Part shown: one piece after another, positions 44,085-53,495 of the stretch
How positions within the stretch are numbered: position 1 is the first letter of the stretch
How the letters are laid out: each line of letters opens with the position of its first letter
Assembly: GCF_019091135.1 (NCBI RefSeq)
Contig: NZ_JAGXJW010000024.1
Location: 1 to 64,000 of the forward strand
Direction: 5' to 3'
Origin: Cohnella sp. GbtcB17
Lineage (GTDB): Bacteria > Bacillota > Bacilli > Paenibacillales > Paenibacillaceae
DNA: 64,000 nucleotides
The notes under the pieces: model-generated
The model's input: only the letters and a program-made list of their open reading frames with translations
What the model was told of the DNA's origin: nothing
The model's database searches: none
Made by a program: the position numbers and the translations under genes

Positions 44085-45443
44085 ATGATTAGGAAAAAGT
44101 CACTGTTGCTGTTGTTTTCCCTGCTTGCGGCAATCAGCTTTCCCCTGTTCTCTCCCCGCGCCGCGGCTGCGGACTTCACCCAGGGTGTGGCTGTGACGGG
44201 ATCGACGGCGACAATCTGGTTCAAGTCCAACGTAGGCACGACATGGGTCGATGTCCATTACCGGCTGAACGGCGGCGTCCAGCAAAATCTCCGGATGACG
44301 TACAGCTCGGCGAATGCCCGTTACGAGCAAGCGGTAACCGGGGTCGCCTCCGGCAACGTCATTCAATATTTTTTCACGTACAACAACGGCACGCCCGCCT
44401 ACGACACTGCGACCTACACGTATACGGTCGGCGGCTCGACCGGCGGCGGAGGAGGCTCGGGAACGGGAATCGGCTCAATCCCCGCCTCCTCCATTCCGAT
44501 GCCGTCGGGCAGCGGAGCCGTCTCCTTGAAGGTCATGAACGGGACGGGAGGCGCTTATCCCGACAGCCAGGTATACTGGGGTGTAATCGGCATCAATCCG
44601 GCGAACGGCGCCTGGAGCTACCTCGACCTGAACGGCAATCTGAAGCCGATCTCGACCGCTTTGAACGACGCTGCGGGGCATCTGACGAAAAACGGTCAGA
44701 ACTATGCGAACTTTTTCTATCCCGTCAGCGCGGCAAGCTGGGTCAATCTGCCGAAGATCACGTCGGGGCGGATGTTCCTCTGCGTCGGCACGCCCTGCTA
44801 TATTAAGACGTACAATGACGGCTTCGCCGGACCCGATATCAACAATCCGTCCGATCCGAACCTCAATGTCTACTTCGACTTCATCGAGTTCACGGTCGAC
44901 AATGCCGGCTATCACGGCAATACGACCCGAGTCGACGGATTCGGCTTCCCGATTCAACACCGGCTGGTGAACAAGGCAGGCAACTACGACCGCACAGTCG
45001 GGGAGCTGGAGTCCGAGACGCGATCCGGCCTGTTCACCAAGTACCAGAATGAAGTGCCGACGGCATTCAAGTCGCTCGCCACCGTGCAAGCACCCTATCG
45101 GATCGTCGCGCCGATCCATGGCTCCTTTGCCGCCGGCGGCGCCAACGCCAACTATTTCGCCGGCTACTCCGGCTACAACACGCAGGATATTTTGCGCTGC
45201 GACGGCAGCGTGATCAACGCCTCCGTATGTGCGGCGATCAACAGGCATGTGTATACGAGCAGCGACTGGAACAATGTCTCCAACTACTACAATGCAGCTC
45301 CCGCCAATTACTACGCGAAGTTCTGGCACGATCACAGCATCGATCGTCTTGCTTACGGTTTTGCTTACGACGACGTCAACGGCCAGGCGGCGTATCTGGA
45401 GGTCGGCGATCCGAAGGGCGTTATCATCCGGGTCGGCTGGTAG
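44085..45443 (+). CDS. Secreted GH64 beta-1,3-glucanase with N-terminal CBM56
   Basis: 452 residues from ATG 44085, preceded by GGAGG at nine bases; ATG 44079 is too close and ATG 44034 has no site. A signal peptide ends near AAA-AD (about 28). Residues 29-117 match the CBM56 beta-1,3-glucan-binding domain (TIWFKSNVGTTWVDVHYRLN). A Gly/Ser linker follows, then a thaumatin-like GH64 domain (about 135-452; GRMFLCVGTPCYIK, FDFIEFTVDN). GH64 enzymes release mainly laminaripentaose from beta-1,3-glucan. It lies 78 bases after the S-layer glucanase and probably shares its transcript. A terminator follows. Confidence 0.9.
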   Translation: MIRKKSLLLLFSLLAAISFPLFSPRAAAADFTQGVAVTGSTATIWFKSNVGTTWVDVHYRLNGGVQQNLRMTYSSANARYEQAVTGVASGNVIQYFFTYNNGTPAYDTATYTYTVGGSTGGGGGSGTGIGSIPASSIPMPSGSGAVSLKVMNGTGGAYPDSQVYWGVIGINPANGAWSYLDLNGNLKPISTALNDAAGHLTKNGQNYANFFYPVSAASWVNLPKITSGRMFLCVGTPCYIKTYNDGFAGPDINNPSDPNLNVYFDFIEFTVDNAGYHGNTTRVDGFGFPIQHRLVNKAGNYDRTVGELESETRSGLFTKYQNEVPTAFKSLATVQAPYRIVAPIHGSFAAGGANANYFAGYSGYNTQDILRCDGSVINASVCAAINRHVYTSSDWNNVSNYYNAAPANYYAKFWHDHSIDRLAYGFAYDDVNGQAAYLEVGDPKGVIIRVGW

Positions 45444-45477
45444 ACGACGATCGATTAGAAGGGGCTGTCCCCAAAGC

Positions 45478-45517
45478 AAACGGTACGAAGCGAAGGAACG
45501 GCCGCTCCGTACCGTTT
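45478..45517 (+). terminator. Terminator after the GH64 gene
   Basis: AAACGGTACG pairs with CGTACCGTTT around a 20-base loop with its own short stem; TTTTGCGGTTTTT follows. Confidence 0.75.
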
Positions 45518-45609
45518 TGCGGTTTTTGCGCAAACTTCCGAAAAACGGAACCGCGATACGAAATATCAAGCCTACCCACCTTGCTGGAGGGATCGTACAA
45601 TACAAACAG

Positions 45610-45625
45610 ATGAAAACACTTACAA
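45610..45625 (+). promoter_or_regulatory. Weak cre-like sequence upstream of importer operon 3
   Basis: ATGAAAACACTTACAA matches the cre consensus except A for the central G, 28 bases before the permease start. One mismatch in the invariant CG makes this doubtful. Confidence 0.25.
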
Positions 45626-45653
45626 CATTTGAAAAAGACAGGAGGTCGATCGT

Positions 45654-46625
45654 ATGGATGCCCGGGCGGAGGCGCTGGAAGCGCAGCGGACGCAGGCGCG
45701 CGCGCGCCGGGGCGGGGCGGCCGGATGGGCCAGGAAGCTGCTCGCCCAGCGCTACCTCCAAGCGATGGCCTTGCTCGGCGTAGCCTGGATGCTCGTATTC
45801 AATTACATCCCGATGTACGGACTGATCATCGCATTCAAGGAGTACAACATCATCAAGTCGGTCGGCGACGCGCCGTGGGTCGGGCTTTCGCATTTCCGCG
45901 AATTTTTCTCGGACGAACAGCTGCCCGGCGTCATCCGCAATACGATCGGCATCAGCCTGCTCAAGCTGATCGTTGGCTTTCCGCTGCCGATTCTGTTCGC
46001 CCTCTTCCTGAACGAGCTCCGGTCGGTCCGGTTCAAGAAGGCCGTGCAGACGATCTCGTACTTGCCGCACTTCCTGTCCTGGGTCATCCTGGGCGGCATC
46101 CTGACGACCTGGCTGTCGGACGTGGGCGTCATCAACAAGGTGCTGCTGGCGCTCGGATTCATCCAAGATCCGGTCGATTATCTGGCCAGTCCGGGCTACT
46201 TCTGGACGATTGCGGTGAGCTCGGACATATGGAAGGAGCTCGGCTGGTCGGCGATCATCTATCTGGCGGCTATGGCGAGCGTGTCCCCGGAAATGTACGA
46301 AGCCGCGACGATCGACGGCGCCGGACGCTTTCAGAAAATGCGGTACGTGACGCTGCCCGGCATCGCCGGCACGATCTCGATTCTGTTCATTCTGGCCGTC
46401 AGCGGCCTCCTAAACTCCAACTTCGACCAGATCTTCGTCATGCGCAACGCGCTGAACGACAGCACGAGCAACGTCATCGACATTTTCGTGTACCAGACGG
46501 GCATCTCCCAATCCCGCTATTCGTACGCGACCGCCGTCGGCCTGATCAAGTCCGTCATCACGCTCGGCCTGCTGCTCGGCGCGAACGGCGTCCTGAAGCG
46601 CATGAATCAATCCACGCTGTTCTGA
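45654..46625 (+). CDS. Oligosaccharide ABC permease, LplB type
   Basis: 323 residues. A basic N terminus of about 38 residues is followed by six predicted helices and the EAA loop YEAATIDGAGRFQKM. AGGAGG lies eight bases before ATG 45654. First gene of an importer, kinase and regulator cluster that directly follows two beta-1,3-glucanase genes, so laminari-oligosaccharides are the best-guess substrate (inference). The next permease starts 18 bases later. No ATPase gene is present. Confidence 0.92.
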   Translation: MDARAEALEAQRTQARARRGGAAGWARKLLAQRYLQAMALLGVAWMLVFNYIPMYGLIIAFKEYNIIKSVGDAPWVGLSHFREFFSDEQLPGVIRNTIGISLLKLIVGFPLPILFALFLNELRSVRFKKAVQTISYLPHFLSWVILGGILTTWLSDVGVINKVLLALGFIQDPVDYLASPGYFWTIAVSSDIWKELGWSAIIYLAAMASVSPEMYEAATIDGAGRFQKMRYVTLPGIAGTISILFILAVSGLLNSNFDQIFVMRNALNDSTSNVIDIFVYQTGISQSRYSYATAVGLIKSVITLGLLLGANGVLKRMNQSTLF

Positions 46626-46643
46626 CCGAAGGGAGGGCAACCG

Positions 46644-47534
46644 ATGTTTGCATTAAAACGAAGAACGAGAGGCGAGGCCGTATTCGACGGCGTCAACGTC
46701 CTGCTCATGCTGGCCATCTGCTTCGTGACGATCTACCCCGTCTGGTACGTCCTCATCAACTCGCTGAACAGCGGGCAGGATGCGATGAGCGGCGGCATCT
46801 ACTGGCTGCCCCGGGTGTTCACCCTGGACAACTACGCGGCCGTCGTCGACAACCCCGGCATCGTGACCGCGATGGGGATCACGGTCGCCAAGACGCTCGT
46901 CGGCACCGTCCTGCACGTATTTTTCACGGCGATGGTCGCCTACGCGTTCTCTCGGCGAGAGCTGATCGGACGCAATCTCTATATGATTCTAGGAACGGTC
47001 ACCATGATCTTCAACGGCGGGCTCATCCCGACCTTCCTGCTCATCCGCGACCTGCAGCTGCTGGACAACTTTTTCGTCTACATCATCCCGGCCATGTTCA
47101 GCTTTTTCGACCTGATCATTTTCGTCTCGTTTTTCCGCGAGCTGCCGCAAGGACTCGAGGAGGCCGCCAAGATCGACGGCGCCAACGACCTGGTGCTGTT
47201 CCTGCGGGTCGTCATCCCGGTCTCGCTGCCGGTCGTCGCGACGATCGCGCTGTTCCACGGCGTCTGGCAGTGGAACGACTACTTCGCGGGCGTCATCTAT
47301 ATCACGCAAAACACCGAGCTGCAGCCGATCCAGACCTTCCTGTACCGCGTCGTCGCGCAGAACGATACGAGCCAGATGGTCACGGCGGCGGCAGGCGGCA
47401 TTACGAAGTCCGTCACGTCCAATTCGGTGAAAATGGCGACGATGGTCGTCACGACGCTGCCGATCGTGCTCGCATATCCGTTTTTGCAGCGGTACTTCGT
47501 GAAGGGGCTCATGATCGGGTCGATCAAGGGCTGA
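46644..47534 (+). CDS. Oligosaccharide ABC permease, LplC/YtcP type
   Basis: 296 residues with six predicted helices and the EAA loop EEAAKIDGANDLVLF. The subfamily's cytoplasmic insertion before the last helix is seen in TSQMVTAAAGGITKSVTSNS. GAAGGGAGGG precedes ATG 46644. It forms the translocation pore with the preceding protein. Confidence 0.92.
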   Translation: MFALKRRTRGEAVFDGVNVLLMLAICFVTIYPVWYVLINSLNSGQDAMSGGIYWLPRVFTLDNYAAVVDNPGIVTAMGITVAKTLVGTVLHVFFTAMVAYAFSRRELIGRNLYMILGTVTMIFNGGLIPTFLLIRDLQLLDNFFVYIIPAMFSFFDLIIFVSFFRELPQGLEEAAKIDGANDLVLFLRVVIPVSLPVVATIALFHGVWQWNDYFAGVIYITQNTELQPIQTFLYRVVAQNDTSQMVTAAAGGITKSVTSNSVKMATMVVTTLPIVLAYPFLQRYFVKGLMIGSIKG

Positions 47535-47622
47535 TCTGGACGGACGACGTTTCCGTTAAAAGAGGGCAACCACGACTTTCCACATAGAAGACTGTCCATT
47601 AGAAAAGCAAAGGGGAACGAAC

Positions 47623-49359
47623 ATGAACAAACGCGTATCCAACAAAACGATCGCCTCCACGCTGCTGCTCGCGCTGACGTTCTCGCTGTCGGCTTGCGCC
47701 GGCGGCAACAACGAGAGCCAGTCGAGCTCAAGCGCTCCGGCTTCAAGCAGCGCCAGCCCGTCCGCCAGCGCGCCTTCGGCTTCGGGGACCGCCTCCGCCA
47801 GCGCGGAGAGCGAAGGCGTTGCGTCATCCGACGCGCCGGGCTGGCAGGCCGACGCCGCCAAACCGATTACGTTCGACTGGTATCTGAACTTCTCCTGGTT
47901 CCCGAACAAGTGGGGCGTCGATCCGACCTCCCAGTACGTCACGAAGAAGACGGGCGTCAACATCAACTTTATCGTACCGGCAGGCAACGAGAACGAGAAG
48001 ATGAACACGATGATTGCCTCGGGCAAGCTGCCGGACTTCATCACGCTTGGCTGGTACGAGGACGCGGTCAAGAAAATGCAGGAGGGCGGGCTCGTCCTGC
48101 CGCTGAACGAGCTGGCGAAGGAATACGATCCTTACTTCTTCAAGGTCGCCGACCCCGCCAAGCTGAGCTGGTACACGCAGCCGGACGGCAATGTGTACGG
48201 CTACCCGAATGCGTCGTCCTCGCCGAAGGATTATGAGATGTACGGCACGAATTTTACTTCCAACCAGACGTTCCTCGTACGCAAGGACATGTACGAGGCG
48301 CTGGGCAAGCCGGACATGCGGACGCCGGAAGGCTTCCTCGCGGCGCTCAAGGCCGCGAAGGAGAAGTTCAAGGACGTGAACGGCCAGCCGCTTATCCCGC
48401 TCGGCCTGCACGAATTCACGCCGACGGGCAACTATTCGCTCGAGGATTACCTGGCCGACTTCCTGGCGATCCCGCGGGATATCGACGGCAAGCTGAACGA
48501 CAAGTACGCGCTCGTCGACAACGAGGAGTACGTGAAGTGGCTTAAGGTATTCCGTCAGGCGAACCAGGACGGCCTGCTCGCCAAAGATATTTTCATCGAC
48601 AAACGCACGCAAATGGAGGAGAAGATCGCGCAGGGCCGCTACTTCGCGATGATCTATCAGCGCTCCGACCTGGCCGCCCAGGAGAACGTGCTGTACGCCA
48701 AGGACCCGAACTCGGTCTATATCGCGGTCGACGGTCCGGCCAACGCGAACCAGGATCCGCCGAAGCTGGCCGGCCCTTCGATCTCCGGCTGGACGGTCAC
48801 GCTCATCTCGAAGGACGTCAAGGACAAGGCGCGCGCCATCAAGTTCCTCAGCTACCTGATCAGCGAGGAAGGACAGAAGGATCTGTACCTTGGCGAGAAA
48901 GGCGTCTCGTATGATACGATCGACGGCAAGGACCAGTTCAAGCCGGAGGCGCTGCAGCTCATGCAGTCCGACCGCACGTCGTTCGACAAGAAGTACGGCT
49001 CGTCGTACACGTTCTGGATGCTGATGGATACGAACATGAACCTGCAGTGGGCGCCCCCGAGCGTCGAGCCGGCGAAGCAGATGGAAGATTGGACCCGCGG
49101 CAAGACGGTCAGCTACTCGCAGTACGACCTGATCGATCCGCCGGCCACGTCTCCGGAGGGCATCACCAAGACGAAGATTGACACGCTCTGGAGCAAGGCG
49201 CTGCCGAAGCTGCTGCTGTCGAAGTCGGACGCGGAGTTCGACAAGGTGCTGCAGCAGTTCAAGGACGATCGCGCGAAGGCGGGGTACGACGCCATGCAGG
49301 CGTTCCGCCAGAAGAAGTTCGAGGAGAACGTCAAGAAGCTCGCGGATTTCATGAAGTAA
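47623..49359 (+). CDS. LplA-type oligosaccharide-binding lipoprotein of importer 3
   Basis: 578 residues. The lipobox LSAC gives Cys25, followed by a Ser/Ala/Pro-rich tether to about residue 68 and a large two-lobed binding domain (FDWYLNFSWFPNKWG; LMDTNMNLQWAPPS). It is membrane-anchored outside and captures oligosaccharide for the two permeases. AAAGGGG lies upstream of ATG 47623. A stable hairpin follows the stop codon before the sensor kinase gene, which should set a high ratio of binding protein to kinase. Confidence 0.93.
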   Translation: MNKRVSNKTIASTLLLALTFSLSACAGGNNESQSSSSAPASSSASPSASAPSASGTASASAESEGVASSDAPGWQADAAKPITFDWYLNFSWFPNKWGVDPTSQYVTKKTGVNINFIVPAGNENEKMNTMIASGKLPDFITLGWYEDAVKKMQEGGLVLPLNELAKEYDPYFFKVADPAKLSWYTQPDGNVYGYPNASSSPKDYEMYGTNFTSNQTFLVRKDMYEALGKPDMRTPEGFLAALKAAKEKFKDVNGQPLIPLGLHEFTPTGNYSLEDYLADFLAIPRDIDGKLNDKYALVDNEEYVKWLKVFRQANQDGLLAKDIFIDKRTQMEEKIAQGRYFAMIYQRSDLAAQENVLYAKDPNSVYIAVDGPANANQDPPKLAGPSISGWTVTLISKDVKDKARAIKFLSYLISEEGQKDLYLGEKGVSYDTIDGKDQFKPEALQLMQSDRTSFDKKYGSSYTFWMLMDTNMNLQWAPPSVEPAKQMEDWTRGKTVSYSQYDLIDPPATSPEGITKTKIDTLWSKALPKLLLSKSDAEFDKVLQQFKDDRAKAGYDAMQAFRQKKFEENVKKLADFMK

Positions 49360-49367
49360 GGCTTTGA

Positions 49368-49415
49368 CCAAGGACTGTCGTCCCTTTCGGGACGGCATGT
49401 CCTTTTGGAGTTTTT
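49368..49415 (+). terminator. Terminator or attenuator between binding protein and kinase
   Basis: CCAAGGAC...GTCCTTTTGG forms the outer stem and CGTCCC-TTTC-GGGACG the inner stem, followed by AGTTTTT. It lies within the 97 bases between the genes and likely reduces kinase expression. Confidence 0.75.
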
Positions 49416-49456
49416 CGGGCCATGCTCCGATTACGACGGCAAACGGAAGTGACGGC

Positions 49457-51352
49457 ATGCAGAAGCGGACATTTTGGAAAAAAACGGTGCGAAGGCTGGT
49501 CGAGCGGCAGGAGCAATGGTCGCTGCAGACGCGGCTGATTCTGGCGTACGTGATCATCCTGCTCATTCCGAGCGTCCTGATCTCGCTGTTGCTGTTCAAG
49601 CAGTTCGCGGGCAGCGCGATCGACGAGATGGAGCGGAAAAACGAAAACACGCTCGAGATCGAGCGACTTAATATCGACAACAACATCGAGACGATCAGGC
49701 GCGCGGCCGACCTTAGCCTGGCGGACCAGGAGGTACTCGATTACATCTCCCGGACGACGGATCCGGATACCGCCGAGTTGATCGACTTCAGCACGACGGT
49801 CGTTCCGGCGCTCGGACGGCTTCAGTCCAACAATCCGAATATCGCGCACATCCGCATCTATTTCGACAACAAGCGGATCAACGAGATCTATCCGGTATTC
49901 GCGGACGAAGAGCGGGTCGCTAAGGAGCCGTGGTTCGGCCGTCTGACCGCTTCGGAGGATCGGACCGCGTGGAGCTTGACGCCGACCGACCCGGATCCGT
50001 TCAAGATGATATTCGAGAACGCGCCAGCCGGTCAGCCGAAGGTCGCTTTTCTGAAGGAGATCATGTACCCGCTGGGCGTTCACGCCGGCATACTCGAGGT
50101 CGACATGCTGATGTCCAGCTTCTTCCCCAAGACGTTCGGCAGCAGCGCGGACGACATGTCCCAGCTGGTCATTTCGGATTCGCAGGGACATCTGTTTTAC
50201 AATCCGCAGCAGAAGCTGCTGGCGGCGACCGGCGTGTCGCCGGAAGAGCTCGCCGTCGCGCTGAATCCGAGGGAGCGGCAGCAACCTCCGAGCTTCCGCC
50301 TGACGCTCGGCGGCCAGCCGTTCCTGGCCGTCTCCCGCGAGATCGAGCCGCTGGGTGCCCGGATGATCAACGTCGTCTCGCTGCAGCGCGTGCTGGAGAG
50401 CGCGAGGCAGACGCGCGATCGCCTCATCGCGGCCAACGTCATCCTGATCGCGATTTTGAGCATCGCGACGTATGCGCTCAATTCGTTTATTTTGAAAAAG
50501 CTGCATATTCTGACCGATTCGATGAAGCGGGTGCGCCAGGGCGACTTCGGATTCGACCTGACGGTCCGAGGCGGCGGCGAGGTCGGCGAGCTGGCCCATC
50601 ACTTCCGCAAGATGCTGCGCAAGATCAACGAGCTGATCGCGGATGCAGTGAACAAGAAGGCGGCGTCCAAGGAGACCGAGCTGCGGTCGCTCAAAAACCA
50701 GATCGACTCGCACTTCCTGTACAATACGCTCGAAAATATCAAGATGATGGCGGAGGTGGAGGGCCAATATCCGATCTCGGACGCGCTCACCTCGCTGGGC
50801 GGACTGATGCGCTACAATCTCAAGTGGACGAGCGAATACGTCCGCTTGCGCGACGAGATCGCGCACATTACCAACTATATCGCCATTATGAATATCCGCT
50901 ACGAGAACCGAATTCGTCTCGCGCTCGACATCCCGGCCGCCCTGCTCGACCAGGAGCTGCTCAAGATGTCGCTGCAGCCGATCGTGGAAAACGCGGTTAA
51001 ACACGGGCTGCGCGCGTCGTCCATGGAGACGCTGACGATCTGCATCGAGGCGGAGGCGCGCGAGGGGACGCTGCTGCTGGCCGTTCGCGACGACGGCCGC
51101 GGCATGCCGGCGGACCGCGTCGCGCAGCTCAACCGGTCGATCGCGCTCGAGGCGCCGGAACCATCCGGCGCAGTGGCAGCCGGAGCGGACGCGGGGCGAG
51201 AAGGGGGCGGCATCGGGCTGCGCAACGTGCATCAGCGCATCCAGCTTTATTACGGCAAGGAGTACGGCCTCGCGGCGGAAAGCGAGGAAGGCGTTTATAC
51301 GCGTGTCGTCATACGGATTCCATACTTTATTTTGACGGGAGGCGCAGGCTGA
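49457..51352 (+). CDS. YesM-type sensor histidine kinase
   Basis: 631 residues from ATG 49457; an in-frame extension to 49364 would run through the terminator and is rejected. Helices lie at about 27-47 and 322-345 around a Cache-like extracellular domain, followed by HAMP, His419 in DSHFLYNTLENIKMM, and the ATPase motifs LQPIVENAVKHG, VRDDGRGM and GIGLRNVHQRI. It probably senses sugar through the preceding importer's binding protein. The response regulator gene starts at its stop codon (TGATG), so the two are translationally coupled. Confidence 0.93.
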   Translation: MQKRTFWKKTVRRLVERQEQWSLQTRLILAYVIILLIPSVLISLLLFKQFAGSAIDEMERKNENTLEIERLNIDNNIETIRRAADLSLADQEVLDYISRTTDPDTAELIDFSTTVVPALGRLQSNNPNIAHIRIYFDNKRINEIYPVFADEERVAKEPWFGRLTASEDRTAWSLTPTDPDPFKMIFENAPAGQPKVAFLKEIMYPLGVHAGILEVDMLMSSFFPKTFGSSADDMSQLVISDSQGHLFYNPQQKLLAATGVSPEELAVALNPRERQQPPSFRLTLGGQPFLAVSREIEPLGARMINVVSLQRVLESARQTRDRLIAANVILIAILSIATYALNSFILKKLHILTDSMKRVRQGDFGFDLTVRGGGEVGELAHHFRKMLRKINELIADAVNKKAASKETELRSLKNQIDSHFLYNTLENIKMMAEVEGQYPISDALTSLGGLMRYNLKWTSEYVRLRDEIAHITNYIAIMNIRYENRIRLALDIPAALLDQELLKMSLQPIVENAVKHGLRASSMETLTICIEAEAREGTLLLAVRDDGRGMPADRVAQLNRSIALEAPEPSGAVAAGADAGREGGGIGLRNVHQRIQLYYGKEYGLAAESEEGVYTRVVIRIPYFILTGGAG

Positions 51353-52917
51353 TGCGAACGCTGCTCATCGTCGATGACGAGAAAAACATACGCGCGGGTT
51401 TGAAGGCCATGATCGAGCGCCAGTACAGGGACCGGTACGACGTGTCGCTGGCCGCCGACGGGACGGAGGCGCTGGACGTCGTCCGGGGCGGACGGATCGA
51501 TATCCTGATTACGGACATTCGCATGCCGGAAATGGACGGCCTGGCGCTCATCCGGCATGTGGCAGAGCTGTCCCCGAACACCGCCGTCATCATCCTGAGC
51601 GGCCACGACGACTTCCAGTATGCGAAGGAGGCGATCAAATTCCACGTGCGGGAATATTTGCTGAAGCCGATCGTACGGGAAGAGATGTACGGCATTCTGG
51701 ACAGGGTGGAGGCGGAGCTCGGCCGCGCCGAGGAGGCGGAGAGCCGGCTCGACGAAGCAGACCGGGTTCGCGAGGAGCTGCGGGCAGCCCAGCTGCACTA
51801 TATATTCGTGCACCCCGCCATCGATCCGGCGGACGCCGCGGAGCGCTGCAGGTCCGCGGGGCTGGAGCGTCTGGAGCCGGCTTACTGGGTCGGCGCACTT
51901 AAGTTCGCCGGCGACCGCGGGCAAAATGTGCTCGCGCAGGAGTTTCTCGCGCGCGGCGTGGAAGGGCGCGCGACCTTCCATCTGGAGGATCAGGACGGTT
52001 ACCTGATCGTATTGACCGACGAGGTGGCGTTGTTCGACAGGCTTATGCGGCATTTGAAGGACAAAAGCGTCTCCTCCGCCTATCATATCGGGCTGAGCCG
52101 CATGAAGGAGCGGCTCGAGGAGGTTCGCGCCGGCTATGCCGAGGCTAGGCGCGCCGCGGGCTACAGCTTGCTGCAGCCGCGCTGCAGCTCCTCGATCATT
52201 CGTTACGAGAGCGTCATGGACCGGACGGACGCGCCGGAGCTGCCGGTCGACGACGTCCGCAGGCTCGCCAATATGCTCGGAACGGACCGCGAGGCGGATA
52301 TGAAGGCGATTCTGGTGCGCCTGTTCGATCTGAAGAAGACTTCGGAGTTGTCGCTCGACTATTTGGAGCGTCTCAGCAAGCTGCTGAACGAGACGGTATT
52401 CGACGACGTGTTCCGCACGTACGGCGAAGCGTCGCTGGAAATTTTGCGTCTGTATAAGCGTGTGGGCAGCATCTATCGCTTCTCGGACATCCACGAATAT
52501 TTTCACGAGGCCGAAAACTTGCTGTTCCGGCTGAACGATTACGTCCGGACGGTCCGCTCCACGCTTGGGGACAACCGGGAGATGCGGAAGGCGGTCGCTT
52601 ATATCGAGGCGCATTATGCCGAGGACCTGAACATGGCCACGGTGTCCAATCATGTGTCCCTCAATTATTCGTACTTCAGCGAGCTGTTCAAGGAATACAC
52701 GGGACAGAGCTTCGTCTCGTACGTCAAGTCTGTGCGCATCGAGAAGGCCAAGGCGCTGCTCGCGCGGACGGACGCCAAAATATACGAGATCGGCCAAAGC
52801 GTCGGCTTCGAAAACGCGAAGCAGTTCAACCGCGTCTTCCGGGAGCTGGAGGGCGTCCCGGCATCGGAGTATCGCGCAAGGCGTCAGGGGACGGGGCAAC
52901 CTGGCGCGGGAGCTTGA
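51352..52917 (+). CDS. YesN-type response regulator (receiver + AraC)
   Basis: 521 residues, the normal family length. The receiver has Asp8/Asp9 and phospho-acceptor Asp55 in ILITDIRMP. A long middle domain (about 125-410) and an AraC DNA-binding domain (ATVSNHVSLNYSYFSELFKE; EIGQSVGFENAKQFNRVFRE) follow. It starts within the kinase stop codon, preceded by GGGAGG. It probably activates the importer at 45654 and possibly the glucanase genes before it. It is a useful intact comparison for the interrupted regulator at 3923 and the short one at 17677. Confidence 0.94.
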   Translation: MRTLLIVDDEKNIRAGLKAMIERQYRDRYDVSLAADGTEALDVVRGGRIDILITDIRMPEMDGLALIRHVAELSPNTAVIILSGHDDFQYAKEAIKFHVREYLLKPIVREEMYGILDRVEAELGRAEEAESRLDEADRVREELRAAQLHYIFVHPAIDPADAAERCRSAGLERLEPAYWVGALKFAGDRGQNVLAQEFLARGVEGRATFHLEDQDGYLIVLTDEVALFDRLMRHLKDKSVSSAYHIGLSRMKERLEEVRAGYAEARRAAGYSLLQPRCSSSIIRYESVMDRTDAPELPVDDVRRLANMLGTDREADMKAILVRLFDLKKTSELSLDYLERLSKLLNETVFDDVFRTYGEASLEILRLYKRVGSIYRFSDIHEYFHEAENLLFRLNDYVRTVRSTLGDNREMRKAVAYIEAHYAEDLNMATVSNHVSLNYSYFSELFKEYTGQSFVSYVKSVRIEKAKALLARTDAKIYEIGQSVGFENAKQFNRVFRELEGVPASEYRARRQGTGQPGAGA

Positions 52918-52973
52918 TACCTTCGATACGTAAAACAAGCTTTTTCCCTGCTCGATATGACCGATTCCGTTTT

Positions 52974-53002
52974 TTGTCGCGGGAATACGATGATTGTATC
53001 CT
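52974..53002 (+). promoter_or_regulatory. Possible promoter for the beta-gamma-crystallin gene
   Basis: TTGTCG (52974-52979) and TATCCT (52997-53002) are 17 bases apart. The transcript would start very close to the ribosome site, so this is tentative. Confidence 0.3.
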
Positions 53003-53022
53003 AAGACAAGGAAGTGATTGAA

Positions 53023-53397
53023 TTGGCCAATCGAAATGTACGTCTCGCGCTCTGGTCCGGCACCAACTTTACGGGCCGCCGTATCGTTTTCAGGCGTGGA
53101 GGCGTGGCGGTTCGGGACCTGGGCGCATTCCGGTTTAACAACATTCTGTCGAGCTTCAGGCTGAGCAATGTCGCACAAAGCGCCCAAGTCACGCTTGTGC
53201 TGTTTTCCCAAACGAACTTCCGCGGCTCGTTCCGCGTGTTCCGCGGGAGCCAGAGCGTAGCGAATCTGGGAAGCTTTAATTTTAACAACGTCACGTCTTC
53301 GTTGGTTCTGGTGGGGCGCAGACTGACGAACGAGGAGATCGCGCGCATACAAAGCACGGGCACTCCGCCGCGCGATGTGCTCGTCATCAGGCAATAA
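53023..53397 (+). CDS. Single-domain beta-gamma-crystallin with two calcium-binding motifs
   Basis: 124 residues from TTG 53023, preceded by AAGGAAGTG; GTG 53014 overlaps that site. Two Greek-key halves are visible: NFTGRRIVFRRGG...LGAFRFNNILSS and NFRGSFRVFRG...LGSFNFNNVTSS. Each ends in the motif (N/D)(N/D)xx(S/T)S, here NNILSS (39-44) and NNVTSS (88-93), the known calcium ligands of microbial beta-gamma-crystallins. There is no signal peptide; a short C-terminal tail of about 20 residues follows. Such proteins bind calcium and can be spore- or stress-related (for example Protein S of Myxococcus). It stands alone between the YesN gene and a repeat array. Confidence 0.85.
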   Translation: MANRNVRLALWSGTNFTGRRIVFRRGGVAVRDLGAFRFNNILSSFRLSNVAQSAQVTLVLFSQTNFRGSFRVFRGSQSVANLGSFNFNNVTSSLVLVGRRLTNEEIARIQSTGTPPRDVLVIRQ

Positions 53398-53495
53398 TAG
53401 GGTAGAAGGAATGGAATCGGATATCGTTTGAAGAGAGAAGGCGGCTGCCTTCTCTTCTATTTTACATATCAATCGCGTACGGCGGCAGGCTGTCG

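Noticed and set aside
45610-45625. Functional cre site upstream of importer 3
   Set aside because: The invariant central CG is changed to CA, so I list it only as a weak candidate and draw no conclusion from it.
49364-49456. Earlier TTG start for the kinase at 49457
   Set aside because: It would place the terminator hairpin inside the coding sequence and adds no recognisable protein.
47824-49686. 620-codon minus-strand frame opposite the binding-protein gene
   Set aside because: Antisense shadow with Arg/Leu/Val-rich composition and no motif; the plus-strand lipoprotein is clear.
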